In this document: positions 1-11,743 of the stretch, in pieces
Position numbering within the stretch: position 1 is the first letter of the stretch
Layout of the letters: every line of letters starts with the position of its first letter
Source of the DNA: Hevea brasiliensis
Taxonomy: Eukaryota > Streptophyta > Magnoliopsida > Malpighiales > Euphorbiaceae
NCBI RefSeq assembly: GCF_030052815.1
Contig: NC_079498.1
Location: 66,760,992-66,824,991, forward strand
Length of the DNA: 64,000 nucleotides
Direction of reading: 5' to 3'
Program-made: the position numbers and the translations under genes
Notes under the pieces: generated by a model
What the model was told of the DNA's origin: nothing
Seen by the model: only the letters and a program-made list of their open reading frames with translations
Databases searched by the model: none

Positions 1-736
1 GTCCATGATCATACTATATTCATTGCTTATCCATGAATGCATGAGATGTATGGGAATGTATGCTATTATATGATATATGCATGCTAATTGGATAATGTGC
101 AAAGTGAGACCTTAATAGTAATTAGAATGACCATAAAATCTTCCAAACAAATAATTAAGTTGGAAATGCTATAATTAAAGTAATTATAACATAGGCCCTC
201 CATTGGGGCAATTATTTTAAGAAATTTTAAATAGTTGCATGAGATGCAATTAATTTAAGAGATTTTCTTAAGAATAATTGTTAAGCATGAGATGTTATAA
301 ATATGTAAATGGTTTATTGGCCAATATTGGATGTACCTGAGGGCATTAAAATTATTTGCATAATTACTGGCTCAATGGGATCAACTTAACTAATGCAAGA
401 TAAGTAAAAAATGGATGTACCTGAGATTTTGAGCATTAGGGGCTAGGTAAAGGATTGAACCTCACATAAGATGTGATGGGCAAGGAGTTGCTCACTTATA
501 GTTTATTGTAATTCCAATAATGGATGTACCTGAGGATGATCAATAGAATTATATGAATTCAATCATCCACTAGAAATCTATCCAACTAGGATTTCCGTTT
601 TCTACTTTGGAAGTGTAGGATTCGCTAAGTTAGTGGGAGGACTATTTTGATTAAAAGACCATAATCATTTTGGTTAATTATATGATACATTTACTATTTA
701 ATCTGGTTATTTTCTGCAGTTAATTTTCTGATAAAA
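1..736 (+). repeat. Angela A 5' leader with a 13 bp motif repeated three times
   Basis: Non-coding leader between the primer site (outside) and the gag ATG at 737. The word GGATGTACCTGAG occurs at 329-341, 413-425 and 522-534, usually preceded by an AAT-rich stretch. The same three sites are present with one or two changes in copies B (30998-31010, 31107-31119, 31191-31203, inverted) and C (53338-53350, 53422-53434, 53531-53543). The function is unknown. Ancient tandem duplicates or an RNA signal for packaging are both possible. Confidence 0.7.
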
Positions 737-3700
737 ATGAGCACAAAACAACCACCACCATCCAATATCTTTGCAAGCATACTTGATCACAATAGGTTGA
801 CAGGACCTAATCTGTCTGATTGGCTAAGAAATTTGAAACTTGTCCTGAATCTTGAACATATAGGATATGTTCTAGATTCAAATGTTCCTGGTCCCTTACC
901 TCCAGAGGCCACACAAGAGGAACATGAAACTTTGGACAAGTGGAAGGAGCATGATATGAGAGCTAAGTGTTACATGCTTGCTTCCATGAGTAATGAGTTA
1001 CAGAAGCAACATGAGAACATGCAGAGTGCGAGTGAGATCCTCCTTCACCTATAAGAGTTGTATGGTGAGCACAGCAGGAATGCTAGGTATGAGATATCTA
1101 AACAGCTATTCCGTATGAGGATGTCTGAGGGACAGAATGTTGGGGATCATGTCCACAAGATGATTCGGCTGATTGAGCAGTTGGAACATCTTGACTTCAA
1201 CATGGATTTCCAACTACAAACGGATTTGATTCTTCAGTCCCTTCCTGAGTCTTTTGGGAATTTTGTGATAAATTTCCATATGACTAAACAGGAATGCACC
1301 TTAGCTGGTTTACTCAACATGCTGGTTATTGCCCAAAAGAATATGCCAGGCAATAAAGGAAAAGAGGTAGCTTTGGTTGCATCTTCTTCTGCTGGAAAGT
1401 CCAACAAGAAGAAGGGCAATAAGAAAAAGAAACCTCAGATTCTTGGTCCTTCCAAGAAAATAACTAAATAGAAAAGGAAGACTAAAGCTAATGGAGGCAA
1501 AGGAAAGTGTTTCCACTACCAAAAGGATGGGCATTGGAAAAGGAACTGCCCAGAGTATCTTGCTTCTTTGAAGGACAAGAAGGATACACCTTCGGAAGGT
1601 ATGTCCATATCTTGTTATTTAGATTCTGATGATACTCATAGTTCATCTACAGCTTGGGTTTTAGATATTGGTGCCAGTTCTCACATTTCTAATAATATGC
1701 AGGAACTAGCAAACAGTAGCAGCTTGCGTGCTCAAGATATTAGAGTCCGGATTGGCAATGGTTTAACTGTTGAAGCTTTAGCCATAGAATCTAAATCTTT
1801 TTACATGTTTGGACATGTTCTGTGTTTGGATAATATTTTATATGTACCTGATGCTTTTAAGAACATCATTTCTATATCTAGTTTGACTAGAAATGGCTAT
1901 GAATTTCAGTTCACAAATTATGTTTGCAATATTTATTTTGGAAATAAATATGTTGGTTCGGGTTATATGAATGATGGTCTTTATTATTTGGATAATAATG
2001 ACAAACACAAATTGAATGCAAGTGATCTAAAAGAATGCAATGCCATGGTGAAAACCAACTCAAGTTCAAAATATATTTGGCACTTAAGGTTATGTCATGT
2101 TGCAAAAGATAGGATTGCAAAACTGGAGAAAATGGGGATTCTATCCTCATTGGCTCTGAGCCTACTCCAACTTGTGAATCTTGCCTTCAGGGCAAAATGA
2201 CTAGATCACCCTTTGTTGGACAAGGGCTAAGAGCTGAAAATATTTTGGAGCTAATACATAGTGATGTATGTGGTCCATTTAAAGAGATGGCTAGAGGGGG
2301 TTTTCATTATTTTATTACCTTTACTGATGATAAATCAAGGTTTGGGTATTTGTATTTAATGAAATACAAACATGAATCCTTTGAAAAGTTTAAGGAATTT
2401 AAATCTGAAGTAGAAAATCAAACAGGAAAGAGTATTAAAGCTCTATGATCAGATCGTGGAGGTGAATATTTGAGTACTGAATTTGATGAATACTTGAGAG
2501 AGCATGGCATTGTTTCTCAGCTGACTCCTCCAGGAACGCCACAGCTGAATGGTGTATCTGAAAGGAGAAATCGTACCCTATTGGATATGGTACGTAGTAT
2601 GATGAGCTATACTGATATGCCAATCTTCTTTTGGGGATTTGCATTAGAATCAGCTTTGTATATTCTGAATAGGATTCCATCAAAACCAGTTTCTTCCACA
2701 CCTTATGAGATATGGCATGGAAGAAAACCAAGTCTTAAGCATGTTAAGATTTGGGGTTGTCCAGCTTATATCAAAAAGCCGAACACTGATAAATTGGAGA
2801 CCAGATAAAAAAAAGGTCGATTTGTTGGATATCCAAAAGATAGTTTTGGATATTATTTTTATTTGCCTACTTCACAAAAGGTTGTGATAAGTAGAGATGC
2901 CGCATTTCTTGAACAACAGTTTGTTCAAGAAGGAGGCAAAGGAAGGCAAATAGAGTTAGAATTGGAGAATTCTGACCAACCAACAGATCAGATGGATATA
3001 GATCCATCTAGTCAACCTATACCCGTTGATGAAACATCTACAGCTGTTCCTCGTAGAATAACCAGGGTATCTCACCCACCAGTGAGATATGGTTTTCTTT
3101 ATGAAGAAGAACAAGAGTTGTCTACTCATGAAGAAGTAGATCATGGAGATGATCCACTTACTTATGAAGAAGCTATATCAGATATAGACTCTTCAAAATG
3201 GATTGATGCTATGAAATCCGAGATTGATTCCATGTATAAGAATTAAGTTTGGGATCTTGTTGACCCACCTAAAGGTATTGTACCTATAGGGAACAAATGG
3301 GTTTTCAAGAAGAAAATTGGTTCTGATGGAAAGGTAGAGACCTATAAGGCAAGGCTAGTAGCGAAAGGGTTTCGCCAAAGGCAAGGAATCGACTATGAGG
3401 AGACTTTCTCGCCTGTTGCCATGCTTAAATCAATTAGGATTTTATTAGCAATAGCTGCATACTATGATTATGAGATTTGGCAGATGGATGTCAAAACAGC
3501 TTTTCTCAATGGATATATTGAAGAAAATGTTTTCATGGAACAACCTAGGGGATTTGAATCCCAAGATGGTTCCAAGGTATGCAAGCTAAAGCGATCCATT
3601 TGTGGGTTGAAACAAGCTTCGAGGAGTTAGAACATCCGTTTTGATGAAGCCATTAAATCCTTTGGTTTTATCAAAAATGAGGATGAGCCATGTGTATATA

Positions 3701-4718
3701 AGAAGGTTAGTGACAGTGCAATCACTTTCCTTGTCTTATATGTGGATGACATACTGTTGATGGGTAATGACACAGGTATGTTGACGACTATAAAGGTATG
3801 GTTGTCAAATACATTCTCCATGAAAGACTTAGGGGAGGCAACCTGTATTCTTGGGATTCGCATCTATAGAGATAGAGCGGAAAAAATAATTGGTTTATCT
3901 TAAAGTCTATACTTGGAAAAGGTGTTAAAGAGGTTTAACATGCTTGATTCCAAGAGAGGATTGTTACCAGTGAGACATGGTATCCACCTTTCTAAAGAGA
4001 TGTCTCCAAAGACACCTGAAGAAAGAGATAAGATGGCCAGGATTCCATATGCTTCGGCTATTGGAAGTTTAATGTATGCAATGTTGTGTACTAGGCCGGA
4101 TATCGCATATGCTGTTAGTTTGACTAGCAGGTATCAATCCAATCCAGGTTTGGAACACTAGATAGCTGTCAAGAATATCCTTAAGTACTTGAGAAGAACT
4201 AAGGATTTATTCTTGATTTATGGAGGTGGAGACTTGCAATTGGATGGTTATCACGATTCGATTTCCAATCGATATCGATGATAGAAAGTCTACCTCTGGA
4301 TATGTGTTCATTTGTAATGGGGTGCGATCGGTTGGAAGAGTTCTAAGCGAGCACGATTGCAGATTCCACTACGAGGTCGAGTATATTCTTTGCATCGAAT
4401 CTTTGCAAAGGAAGCTGTTTGGATAAAGAAGTTCATGACAAAACTTACAGTAGTTCCTTCCATTGAGTCAGCAGTTCCACTACACTGTGACAATAATGGA
4501 GCAGTCATACAGGCTAAGGAACCAAGGTCTCACTAGAAATCCAAACACATAGAAAGGCGCTACCACATTATCAGAGAAATAGTTGGGCGAGGCGATGTAG
4601 CCATACAGAAAATAGCATCGGTGAAAATCCGGTGACCCATTCACTAAGCCTATGTCACGCACTCGATTAGTGACATCTTGAGAAGATAGGTCTAAGATAT
4701 TGTAATGAATGGCTCTAG
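737..4718 (+). pseudogene. Angela A gag-pol polyprotein, broken
   Basis: Encodes the coat protein and all enzymes of a copia element in one frame. Gag (UBN2-type) covers about 737-1470, the zinc knuckle about 1510-1545, protease about 1655-2030, the integrase H-C region and core about 2070-2800, RT about 3290-3900 with the YVDD box near 3738, and RNase H about 4230-4600. The C-terminus ends at the TAG at 4716. In-frame stops lie at 1052, 1469, 2446, 3244, 3628, 3901 and 4159. Compared with copies B and C, all seven look like C-to-T or G-to-A changes (CAA, CAG, CGA or TGG to stop). There is also a 1 bp loss near 2151. The zinc knuckle has lost a cysteine (CFHYQ) and the protease active site reads DIGA instead of DTGA. 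The copy cannot be autonomous. Confidence 0.9.
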
Positions 4719-4732
4719 TGCTAGTGGGAGAT

Positions 4733-6839
4733 TGTTAGTAGTATGCCCTAGAGCATATCATTTAGTATGTATCTTGTACATAATTTTATTAATAAAAGGC
4801 ATTTCCACTTTTCCGTTTACATAATATATTTATGTGTAATAGAAAAGGTCCATTGATATTTTGTTAGAAATATTATTCTTAAGTTGTTAAGAATATGAGT
4901 GATAATATTTCTAGCACAAAGTATCATAAATAGGTTCACAATCGAGGATACTTCATAATAAGGACATGACTTATCCAGAAAGATTGTATTCATGTTTATT
5001 CCCAAGTTATTTATATGAGATATAAATAAGATGGAATGGTGAGTCTCATGCCATGTAACAAACATGATAGGCACTTATAAATGATAAGTAGGCCGAACCA
5101 GTGACACTTATGACAAGCACATGGAGTTTACTCTTGTCAATGTTTTGTCATAAATCATATCAGTGCATATAATCTTTAGACCTGAGATAGTACAATTATC
5201 TTGTATATAAGTAGTTTGAGTTTGATACTGCTTTCATACTTATACTATGTATGGGTATATGGGCATGTGTTGGCTCCTACTAGTTATATATGGAGGTAGG
5301 TGTTGATCAAGATGGAATCTGTTCCTCTAAGTAAATAGAGATAAAATCCTATGTTCATTTAATTGTTCTTAATGTTTCAAGTTCCTGGCCAGGACAGATA
5401 GATTTATTCAGAAAAGAGTTTCTGATGAGAAAATCTTTTAACCAAGAACTGGAATTAAAAGAGAACATAATATTCATAGCAAATGGAGTTTGACATAAAC
5501 CATGACTCCAGCTTGAGTTGGGATTTTGTAATAGAGAGATTCTAGTGCATGGTAACATATGATTACAGGTTCATTTAAGGTAAACCTTATTACTAATTGG
5601 GTGGCGATGGCATGCTATGCTAGATGTTAACCATGCTCTATGAGGTTCATAAAATGATTTAGAGAAATCATTTATGGTAAGAAAGAGTTCTGATGATATT
5701 AAGAGTTGATATCATGTCTCATTGCCAATTAGTGATGAGCCTAGTAAGTCACACACATACACAAGTTATCACCTTTTTAAATATGATTTAATTAATTAAT
5801 TAAAGAGTTTAATTGATTAATTAAATAGGTTTGGTTTGCAATTAAATTGCAAAGTCCCTAGCATTACTTGAAACCAAATCTAGATTATTGGATGTGTAGT
5901 ATAAATTAAATTTATATTTAAAGTGTTTAAATATGAATTTCATTAATAAGAAATTAATTAATAGAGATTAATTAATTAATTTATATTTGATATAAATTAA
6001 TTAGAAGAAGAAAAATAATTATTTTGGGTTAAGAACTCAAAATTAAGACACAGGGGCATTTTGGTCATTTCACATTGTGACACGTGGCACCATGAGATGG
6101 TGACACATGGGATTACACATAAGCTTGCCAAATTTTTTTTAATCTTGTAAGATGATTAAAATCAAGATTAAATATAGGTTTGACACTTGGCACAATGTGA
6201 TTGGGTCACTTAAACCTAGAGCTAATCAAAGGGTGACATGTGACAAGGGTTTAATGTGTTAACCTAGCTATTTAAGTGTTGTTATGAAAAAGAAAAGCAA
6301 CCAGTAGCCACTCCTCTCCTTTGTCATGCCACTTTGAGGCTTTTCATCTATTCTTCTTCATCTCTCATCAATTCAAAGAGATTAGCCATCAATCTCTTAA
6401 ATTAAGAACATTAGAAATTGTTTCTAGTGTCCTGTTTACATCTCTAATCTCTTAAAAGGCAGAACTTGAATTTCTAATTAATAGAAAAAGCTTTAGAAGC
6501 TGTTCAAGAGCTGCCATAGGTGTTCTTGGTGTGGATAAGCTAGAGGGATAACATCTGGTGTTCTGAAGACGAATCTCAAAGGCGCAGACACGCTGCAGTG
6601 CATCAAGAGGTTATTGTAATCGTTCTTGATTTAATCTAGGATTCTAAAATTAATCTGATTAATTTTAAAATCTTAAATGGCAAATACAGATCCAAAAACA
6701 TATTAAAAGAGTTTTAATATGTTGTTTATTATTGAAATCAAATAGATAAAAATAAATCTTGCATGATGCATGTGACCCTAGGTGAAAATTTTTGAATTCA
6801 ATGGTATAAACTTGTGTTTTTCACGCTTCCATTCCTTCA
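4733..6839 (+). repeat. Angela A 3' LTR (2107 bp)
   Basis: Begins TGTTAGTAGTATGCC directly after the purine-rich GTGGGAGAT and ends with CCTTCA. Both ends and the length match the two LTRs of copy B (2106 and 2108 bp). A very AT-rich block with many TTAATTAA-like words spans about 5785-6010. The 5 bp after the end (GTTAG) should be the target duplication; its partner is outside the window. Confidence 0.93.
6269..6276 (+). promoter_or_regulatory. Candidate TATA box of the Angela LTR
   Basis: TATTTAAG follows AACCTAGC. It is at the same place in both B LTRs (inverted, 25714-25721 and 33111-33118) and appears as TATATATG in copy C (51649-51656). Position and conservation fit the core promoter of the element. 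The start site is not visible. Confidence 0.45.
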
Positions 6840-6840
6840 G

Positions 6841-7368
6841 TTAGATTATGCAGTATGGGCATACCGTACTGCATACAAAACCCCAATTGGCACAACACCC
6901 TTTTGACTGGTTTATTGAAAATCATGTCATCTCCCTGTTGAACTTGAGCATAAAGCTTACTGGGCAATTCAGATCTTAAACTTCAACTTAAAAGCTGCTG
7001 GTGAGAAAAGGCTCTTACAACTGAATGAGTTGGAAGAAATCCGATAGGACGCATACAAAAATACCAAAATCTTCAAAGATAAAACCAAAAGATGGCATGA
7101 CAGGCGCATAGCAAGGAAAGAGATAAAAGAAGGAGATCTTGTACTCTTATTTAACGCTAGATTGAAACTCTTTTTGGGGAAGCTAAAATCAAGATGGTTT
7201 GGACCTTTCAAGGTCACCCAAGTCTTCCCACATGGAGCAGTAGAGGTATGGAGCGAAACCTCAGGTGCATTCAAGGTCAATGGGCGGAGGCTTAAGCCTT
7301 ACTTTCAAGGAGAACCCATAAAAATGGGAGTCAATTGCACTCTCGACCATCCTACTGGCAAACCATAA
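6841..7368 (+). pseudogene. Athila integrase C-terminal part, broken
   Basis: The frame opens directly at the Angela A insertion point with LDYAVWAYRTAYKTPIGTTPF, followed after stops by PVELEHKAYWAIQ, LQLNELEEIR and [18 protein letters not shown]. This is the typical end of Athila-type integrase: the core-to-C-terminal linker plus a GPF/Y-like module that contacts DNA. Stops interrupt it near 6904, 6919 and 7048. The last 68 codons (7162-7368) are open and end in TAA. The catalytic DDE core is missing from this piece and should lie left of Angela A. Confidence 0.82.
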
Positions 7369-8226
7369 ACAAGCAAAGTCCAGCTAAAGACTATAAATAA
7401 GCACTTTTTGGGAGGCAACCCAAATTTTTTCTAAAATTTTCTTTTTTTTTTCTTTTTTTTTTTTTGTATTGATTTTTATTTCATACTTATTAGCATTTCA
7501 CTTTGTAGGAATTTTTGGAAAGGGGAGTAGAGATTAAGAGAGGAAAGGAATCACCAAGTCAAAACCACAAAAGGGAATTTGAAGAAAACCAGGGAAGTAG
7601 CTTTATTACTCAACTTTACATCCATTTCATGTGTTGTGATGATGAAATTTTTCATTTACCAAAGATTTGAAAAATTAGAAAATTACATGGGTTGTGTATT
7701 GGTTTTACACGCCCAATGTAACTTTTTGGAAGTCCATAAATTTCATGCAATTTCAACTCTTCGGGAAACAGAAAGTTACATGGATCCATAGTCCAAGTTA
7801 CACGGACCGTGTAATGCCTCTAGCAGAATAACTTAGAGACAGAAATTTACACGGGGCTCCTTGTAATTTACACGGGTCGTGTAACATATCCAGCAAACAA
7901 ATTTGAGAAATAAAAAGTTACACGGGTCCCAGAGCTCATCTACATGGGCTGTGTACTACGACAGATTTTGAAAATTTCGGGTAGAAATTTACACGGCCCT
8001 ACATATCGAGACCCGTGTGGTGATACATGACTAGTGTATTTTGTCGCAGAGATGACTCCTGGGGCGTGAAATTAAGAGTCCTAATGGCTCTTTAAATGCA
8101 CCCTAGCATTAAAACCTTTCATAAACACAAAACCCTTCATCTCCTCCCTTCCTAGCCCATAAAAACCTCTCAAATCTCATCTCCTTTCACCAAAATCCTA
8201 CTCTTCTCCTTCCCAAAAACCCATCT
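7369..8226 (+). repeat. Athila post-integrase spacer with dispersed ACACGGG/CCCGTGT words
   Basis: Non-coding. It starts with a T-rich tract (7436-7466). From about 7682 to 8040 it carries many short inverted words such as TTACACGGACCGTGTAA, TACACGGGTCGTGTAAC and GACCCGTGTGG. The same family of words recurs inside the 3' LTR (11310-11635). A leader-like stretch with CCTTCATCTCCTCCC runs up to the ATG at 8227. No gene was recognised. Confidence 0.7.
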
Positions 8227-9546
8227 ATGGCTCCTGCGAAGAGATCTGCAAGAAGGATCAACTCTTCTTCAAAGCAAAGAGGAGAATCTTCACCTTCTCC
8301 ACCCCAACCTCCAACCCAATGCCCAAGAACAAGGCTAGCCACTCCCCAACCATCTCAACAAGCCCCTCCTCCACCGCAACCACAGCCACAACCGGCTCCA
8401 CAACCTGAAATCTCTATTCCTTGGGGATTTTGAGATGATGCCCACAAAGCAATGTGCACTCGACTTCATGCCCAAAAAATATCCTCTACCAAATACATAT
8501 ATTTTCTACTTTTGGAACAAATCGGTTTGCAAGATGAAATCAATGGGTTACTTGATAGCATTGGGTGGACAAGGTTTGCCCAACTCCAATTTTTGGCCTA
8601 CAAAGACACCACGCTAGAATTTTTTGGCAGCTTCAAGGCCACCTTATGGCCTACCGACAGAGAGGACAGGGGTAGGATCGAGTTTTACCTCCTTAGTGTC
8701 GATCGGATAATAAACATGGACGAGTTCAATGCCATCTTTAGCTTTGACAGCGCTGGCCACCAAGAGATCCTAAGGAACCGCATGCTGTATAACAACATCA
8801 ACTTCTAGGATTCCATTACACCGAATTCAGAACCGTATAACTCCAGTAAATCCAAATCTACAGGCATCACTAGTCCAGCATTGCGATATATGCATTGGTT
8901 CGCCGCCCACACCATCATGGGCCGTGGCGATAGCCTTAGCATTGTCAACACCAACGAGCTCTTCTTTTTGTGGTGCATGGTAACTAGATAGCAGTGTAGC
9001 ATCGGCTTCTTCTTATGCAACCATCTCCAACGCTTTTGCCATCAGTCCACTAGGCACATTGTACTTAGTGGCCTTGTCACCACCATTGCCCTCCACTTCA
9101 GCTTCATTCCAGGAGATTACAGACTACGTTTTGTTATTGGAACGTCAAGAATTGATCAAACTATCTGCATATCCATGGGAATATGTAAGAAGGTGGGCAA
9201 CACATGCTACTTGGTGGATACCGAAGGAAATACCATCCCTTGGAGAGACGAGGCAAGAGAGGGGCCTGGCGAAACTTCATAACCTCAAGAAGAAGAGCAA
9301 GGGCAAATGTTCGAAGAGTCCCCTGTCCGAGTGCCTCCATACACACCACCACCGACAGATCCGGTCCTCGCATACCTGCAATGCATAGAGACCACAATAT
9401 ATGGTAAGATGCGAGCTATCGAGGATAGCCTCCAAGAAGCACACAACAAGCTGGACATGCTAATGGACAAGTTAGATGAGGAAGATGAGGAAGAAGAGGA
9501 GCCAGGATCACCAGCATCACCATCAGCATCATTAGAGGCCTTTTAG
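8227..9546 (+). pseudogene. Athila post-pol ORF (ATHILA ORF-1-like / env position), 439 codons with four stops
   Basis: One reading frame runs from ATG 8227 to TAG 9544 with no frameshift but with in-frame stops at 8431 (TGA), 8806 (TAG), 8989 (TAG) and 9280 (TAA). The N-terminus is basic and then rich in proline and glutamine. The middle (about codons 75-330) is a globular region containing YMHWFAAHTIMGRGDSLS and TNELFFLWCM, which resembles the plant ATHILA ORF-1 family. The C-terminus has a helical segment and an acidic run (DEEDEEEEE). The position after integrase is that of the third, env-like gene of Athila elements. No clear signal peptide or membrane span is visible, so an envelope role is not supported here. 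Function unknown. Confidence 0.65.
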
Positions 9547-11079
9547 AGTTAGGACTATAGGATAGGATTTTATTGTAATATCTTACATGCCTTAGTCCTA
9601 ACTTGAAACCATAGGTCTCTTTTATTTGATTTATGTTCAAAATATTTTCCATGCTTAATAAATAATATGCTTCCTTAAAATTTTTATATGTTTGCTTTGA
9701 TTTCGCACATTATGCTAACATTGAGGACAATGCCATGTTTAAGTTTAGGGGGGATACAATTGCATTTGCATACCATTACATACACATCATTGCATTGTTC
9801 AAATTCAGCTACATTATTCTTGTTTACCAAAATTTTCAAGAATTTTTGAAAATTTTTGGACTTTCAATAGTGAAACTTAGCACTATAACCAAATTCTAGT
9901 AAGCTAATAATTGGACTCCACAGGATAGAGGAATGAACGTATCTAGATAGGCAAAAAGGGATTCTAACATGTTGTTTGTGAAGAAACTAACCTCTTTAAT
10001 GGAACCAGACTAGTTAAACCTCTTCATAACTATCAATTCATCATATTGAACTTGTAAAATTAGGAGAACAATTTTTGAAATACAAGCAAACCTAAAAATG
10101 CCTCACTAGCTCTAAAACATATCTCTATGATCTATCAAGGTGAAATCCTAGCATGTGCTTGATAAAGAAATGATTAAGGCATTCTTTGATATTTACTAAG
10201 CCTTAGCCACCCCTAATTAAAATGTATATCCCTTGTAGCCAACTTGAAGCCTATGTTTATCCCTTAGAATTTATTGCTTACCCATGTTATTTACCTAGCC
10301 CCTAGCCTAAACACCTACCATACCCTTTTGAGGAAGCAAAATGCATAAAGAAAATTAAGAGGGGATGAGGAACTCAAGAAGGAACGCAAGTGTGCAATTG
10401 AAATTCAAAGAAAAAAATTTGCCTTTCCAACCCAGCAAAAGCAATGAGTTTGGGGGAGATGACACAAAAAAAAAAAAAAAAGGAGAAAAGAAGTCCCAAA
10501 ATAAGTATCATGCAAGCATGCTTAGCATTGTAAAAAGCCAAAGGCCCTTCCTCTCCATACAAATTCAGTGCTTTATGCATACATGCTATCCTCATATTTG
10601 CATTCTCTAAAAACCTTTCCTTGGCAACTAAGTCATTATCTCTTAGCCCCATTACAACCCTTTTTAAAGACCTTTTGATCTTTTGAAAAGTGCATGCTAT
10701 ATTAGTAGAGATAGAATATTGAGATATGCCTATGGAGTTAGAATTGAAATACCTCCATAATTACTCACAAAAGAGGTAAATTTGGGAGAGTTAGTGTTTC
10801 TCAATTCTATCCCGATAAAACAGGTTTGTTTGTGGCTTAGTAATGGTCTTGTATAGAGGAATAATTAGTCGAAACACCATGAAATGAGGTGAAGTTCTAA
10901 ACGGGCAACTAGTAGAACCCTTATGCGTTGAAAGAAGGAAATTGGAATGATGGATTGGAGGAGTTCAGTTCTATGCTTATTAAATTGATGGTTGTATTCC
11001 TAAGTATCCCCTGAAATGTGTTTTAAAACAGAGTTTTGTTTTGCTTGAGGACAAGCAAAAGTTTGAGTTTGGGGGTATT
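9547..11079 (+). other. Athila 3' non-coding region with two polypurine tracts
   Basis: No convincing ORF. Two related cassettes are seen. The first is TTGAGGACAATGCC followed by GTTTAAGTTTAGGGGGGATA (9721-9756). The second is TTGAGGACAAGC followed by GTTTGAGTTTGGGGGTATT (11045-11079). The second touches the LTR start and is the expected primer for plus-strand synthesis. An A17-like run lies near 10466. Confidence 0.7.
11061..11079 (+). promoter_or_regulatory. Athila polypurine tract
   Basis: GTTTGAGTTTGGGGGTATT lies immediately upstream of the LTR start TGATACAC at 11080. The placement is that expected of a gypsy polypurine tract. Confidence 0.7.
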
Positions 11080-11309
11080 TGATACACTTGAATTGTATAG
11101 ATGTACACATTTGCATACTATTTCATAGCATTTAGGCAAGTACTTTCATGCATGATAGTTGATTTCATGAGTTTTTGTAAATTTTGTTGCCAAGCCCTTA
11201 ATTCCATGTTTTTTGCATTATTTTAGGTGTTTGGGTGAAGCCCCAAAGAATGGGAGTGCAAAGGAAATCTTGGAGAGATAAAAAGACAGAGAATTGCTGC
11301 TAATACAAA

Positions 11310-11635
11310 GTACACGGGTCGTGTAAACCAAGCCCTAGACCCGTGTAACTCTCTGCCAGAAGAAAGCCAAGAGAATCGATGAGAAACACATGTACACGGG
11401 TCGTGTAAGTAGACCCATGTAATCTGCGAGGACCCATGCAAGTCTCTGCCGGCAAACAACTTGAAGAACCTTATGGGAACAACAGTACACGACCCATGTA
11501 ACCAGGCCCGTGTAGTTGGCACAGACCCGTGTAACTTTTTGTGCCAAAATAAGATTTTGCAATTCTCCTCCAGCAAGTTACATGGCCCTGCATTACAGGA
11601 CCCGTGTAGTGACACATGGGCCATGTATTATGTTG
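11310..11635 (+). repeat. ACACGGGTCGTGT-type short inverted repeats in the Athila LTR
   Basis: About ten copies of ACACGGGTCGTGTAA, GACCCGTGTAAC and CCCATGTAA occur in both orientations, separated by about 15-40 bp. They lie roughly 100-400 bp upstream of the TATA box, so a promoter-proximal role is possible. Related words occur at 7682-8040. Confidence 0.75.
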
Positions 11636-11734
11636 CAGCTAGTTTTGTAACTCGAATTCCCGTCCTGTTTTTTGATTTAAACAAGACTCCTAAAGCATTT
11701 TGGACTCAAAGTGACCTAACCCTAGAGCAACCAA

Positions 11735-11743
11735 TATAAATAG
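11735..11743 (+). promoter_or_regulatory. TATA box of the Athila LTR
   Basis: TATAAATAG, directly preceded by ACCAA, with a GA-rich stretch downstream. This is a good plant TATA consensus at a sensible place in the LTR. Confidence 0.6.

Larger units (their letters stand above)
1..6839 (+). mobile_element. Angela-lineage Ty1/copia element, copy A (5' part outside window)
   Basis: The internal region and 3' LTR of an Angela (BARE1-like) copia retrotransposon. The order gag, protease, integrase, RT, RNase H, then LTR is that of Ty1/copia. The integrase segment with TPPGTPQLNGVSERRNRTLL and an LTR of about 2.1 kb fit the Angela lineage. Two more copies lie in this window (25150-34655 and 50115-56963). 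The 5' LTR and primer site lie left of base 1. The element is inserted in the integrase gene of an Athila-like element that resumes at 6840. Confidence 0.92.

Noticed and set aside
8227..9546. Calling the Athila post-pol ORF a true envelope gene
   Set aside because: No signal peptide, membrane anchor or cleavage site is visible. Only its position resembles env.
11223..11624. 133-codon - strand frame with repeated LHGSC-like blocks, which looks like a repeat protein
   Set aside because: The repeats are just the ACACGGG words of the Athila LTR read in one frame, and the neighbouring frames are also open. No sign of a real protein.
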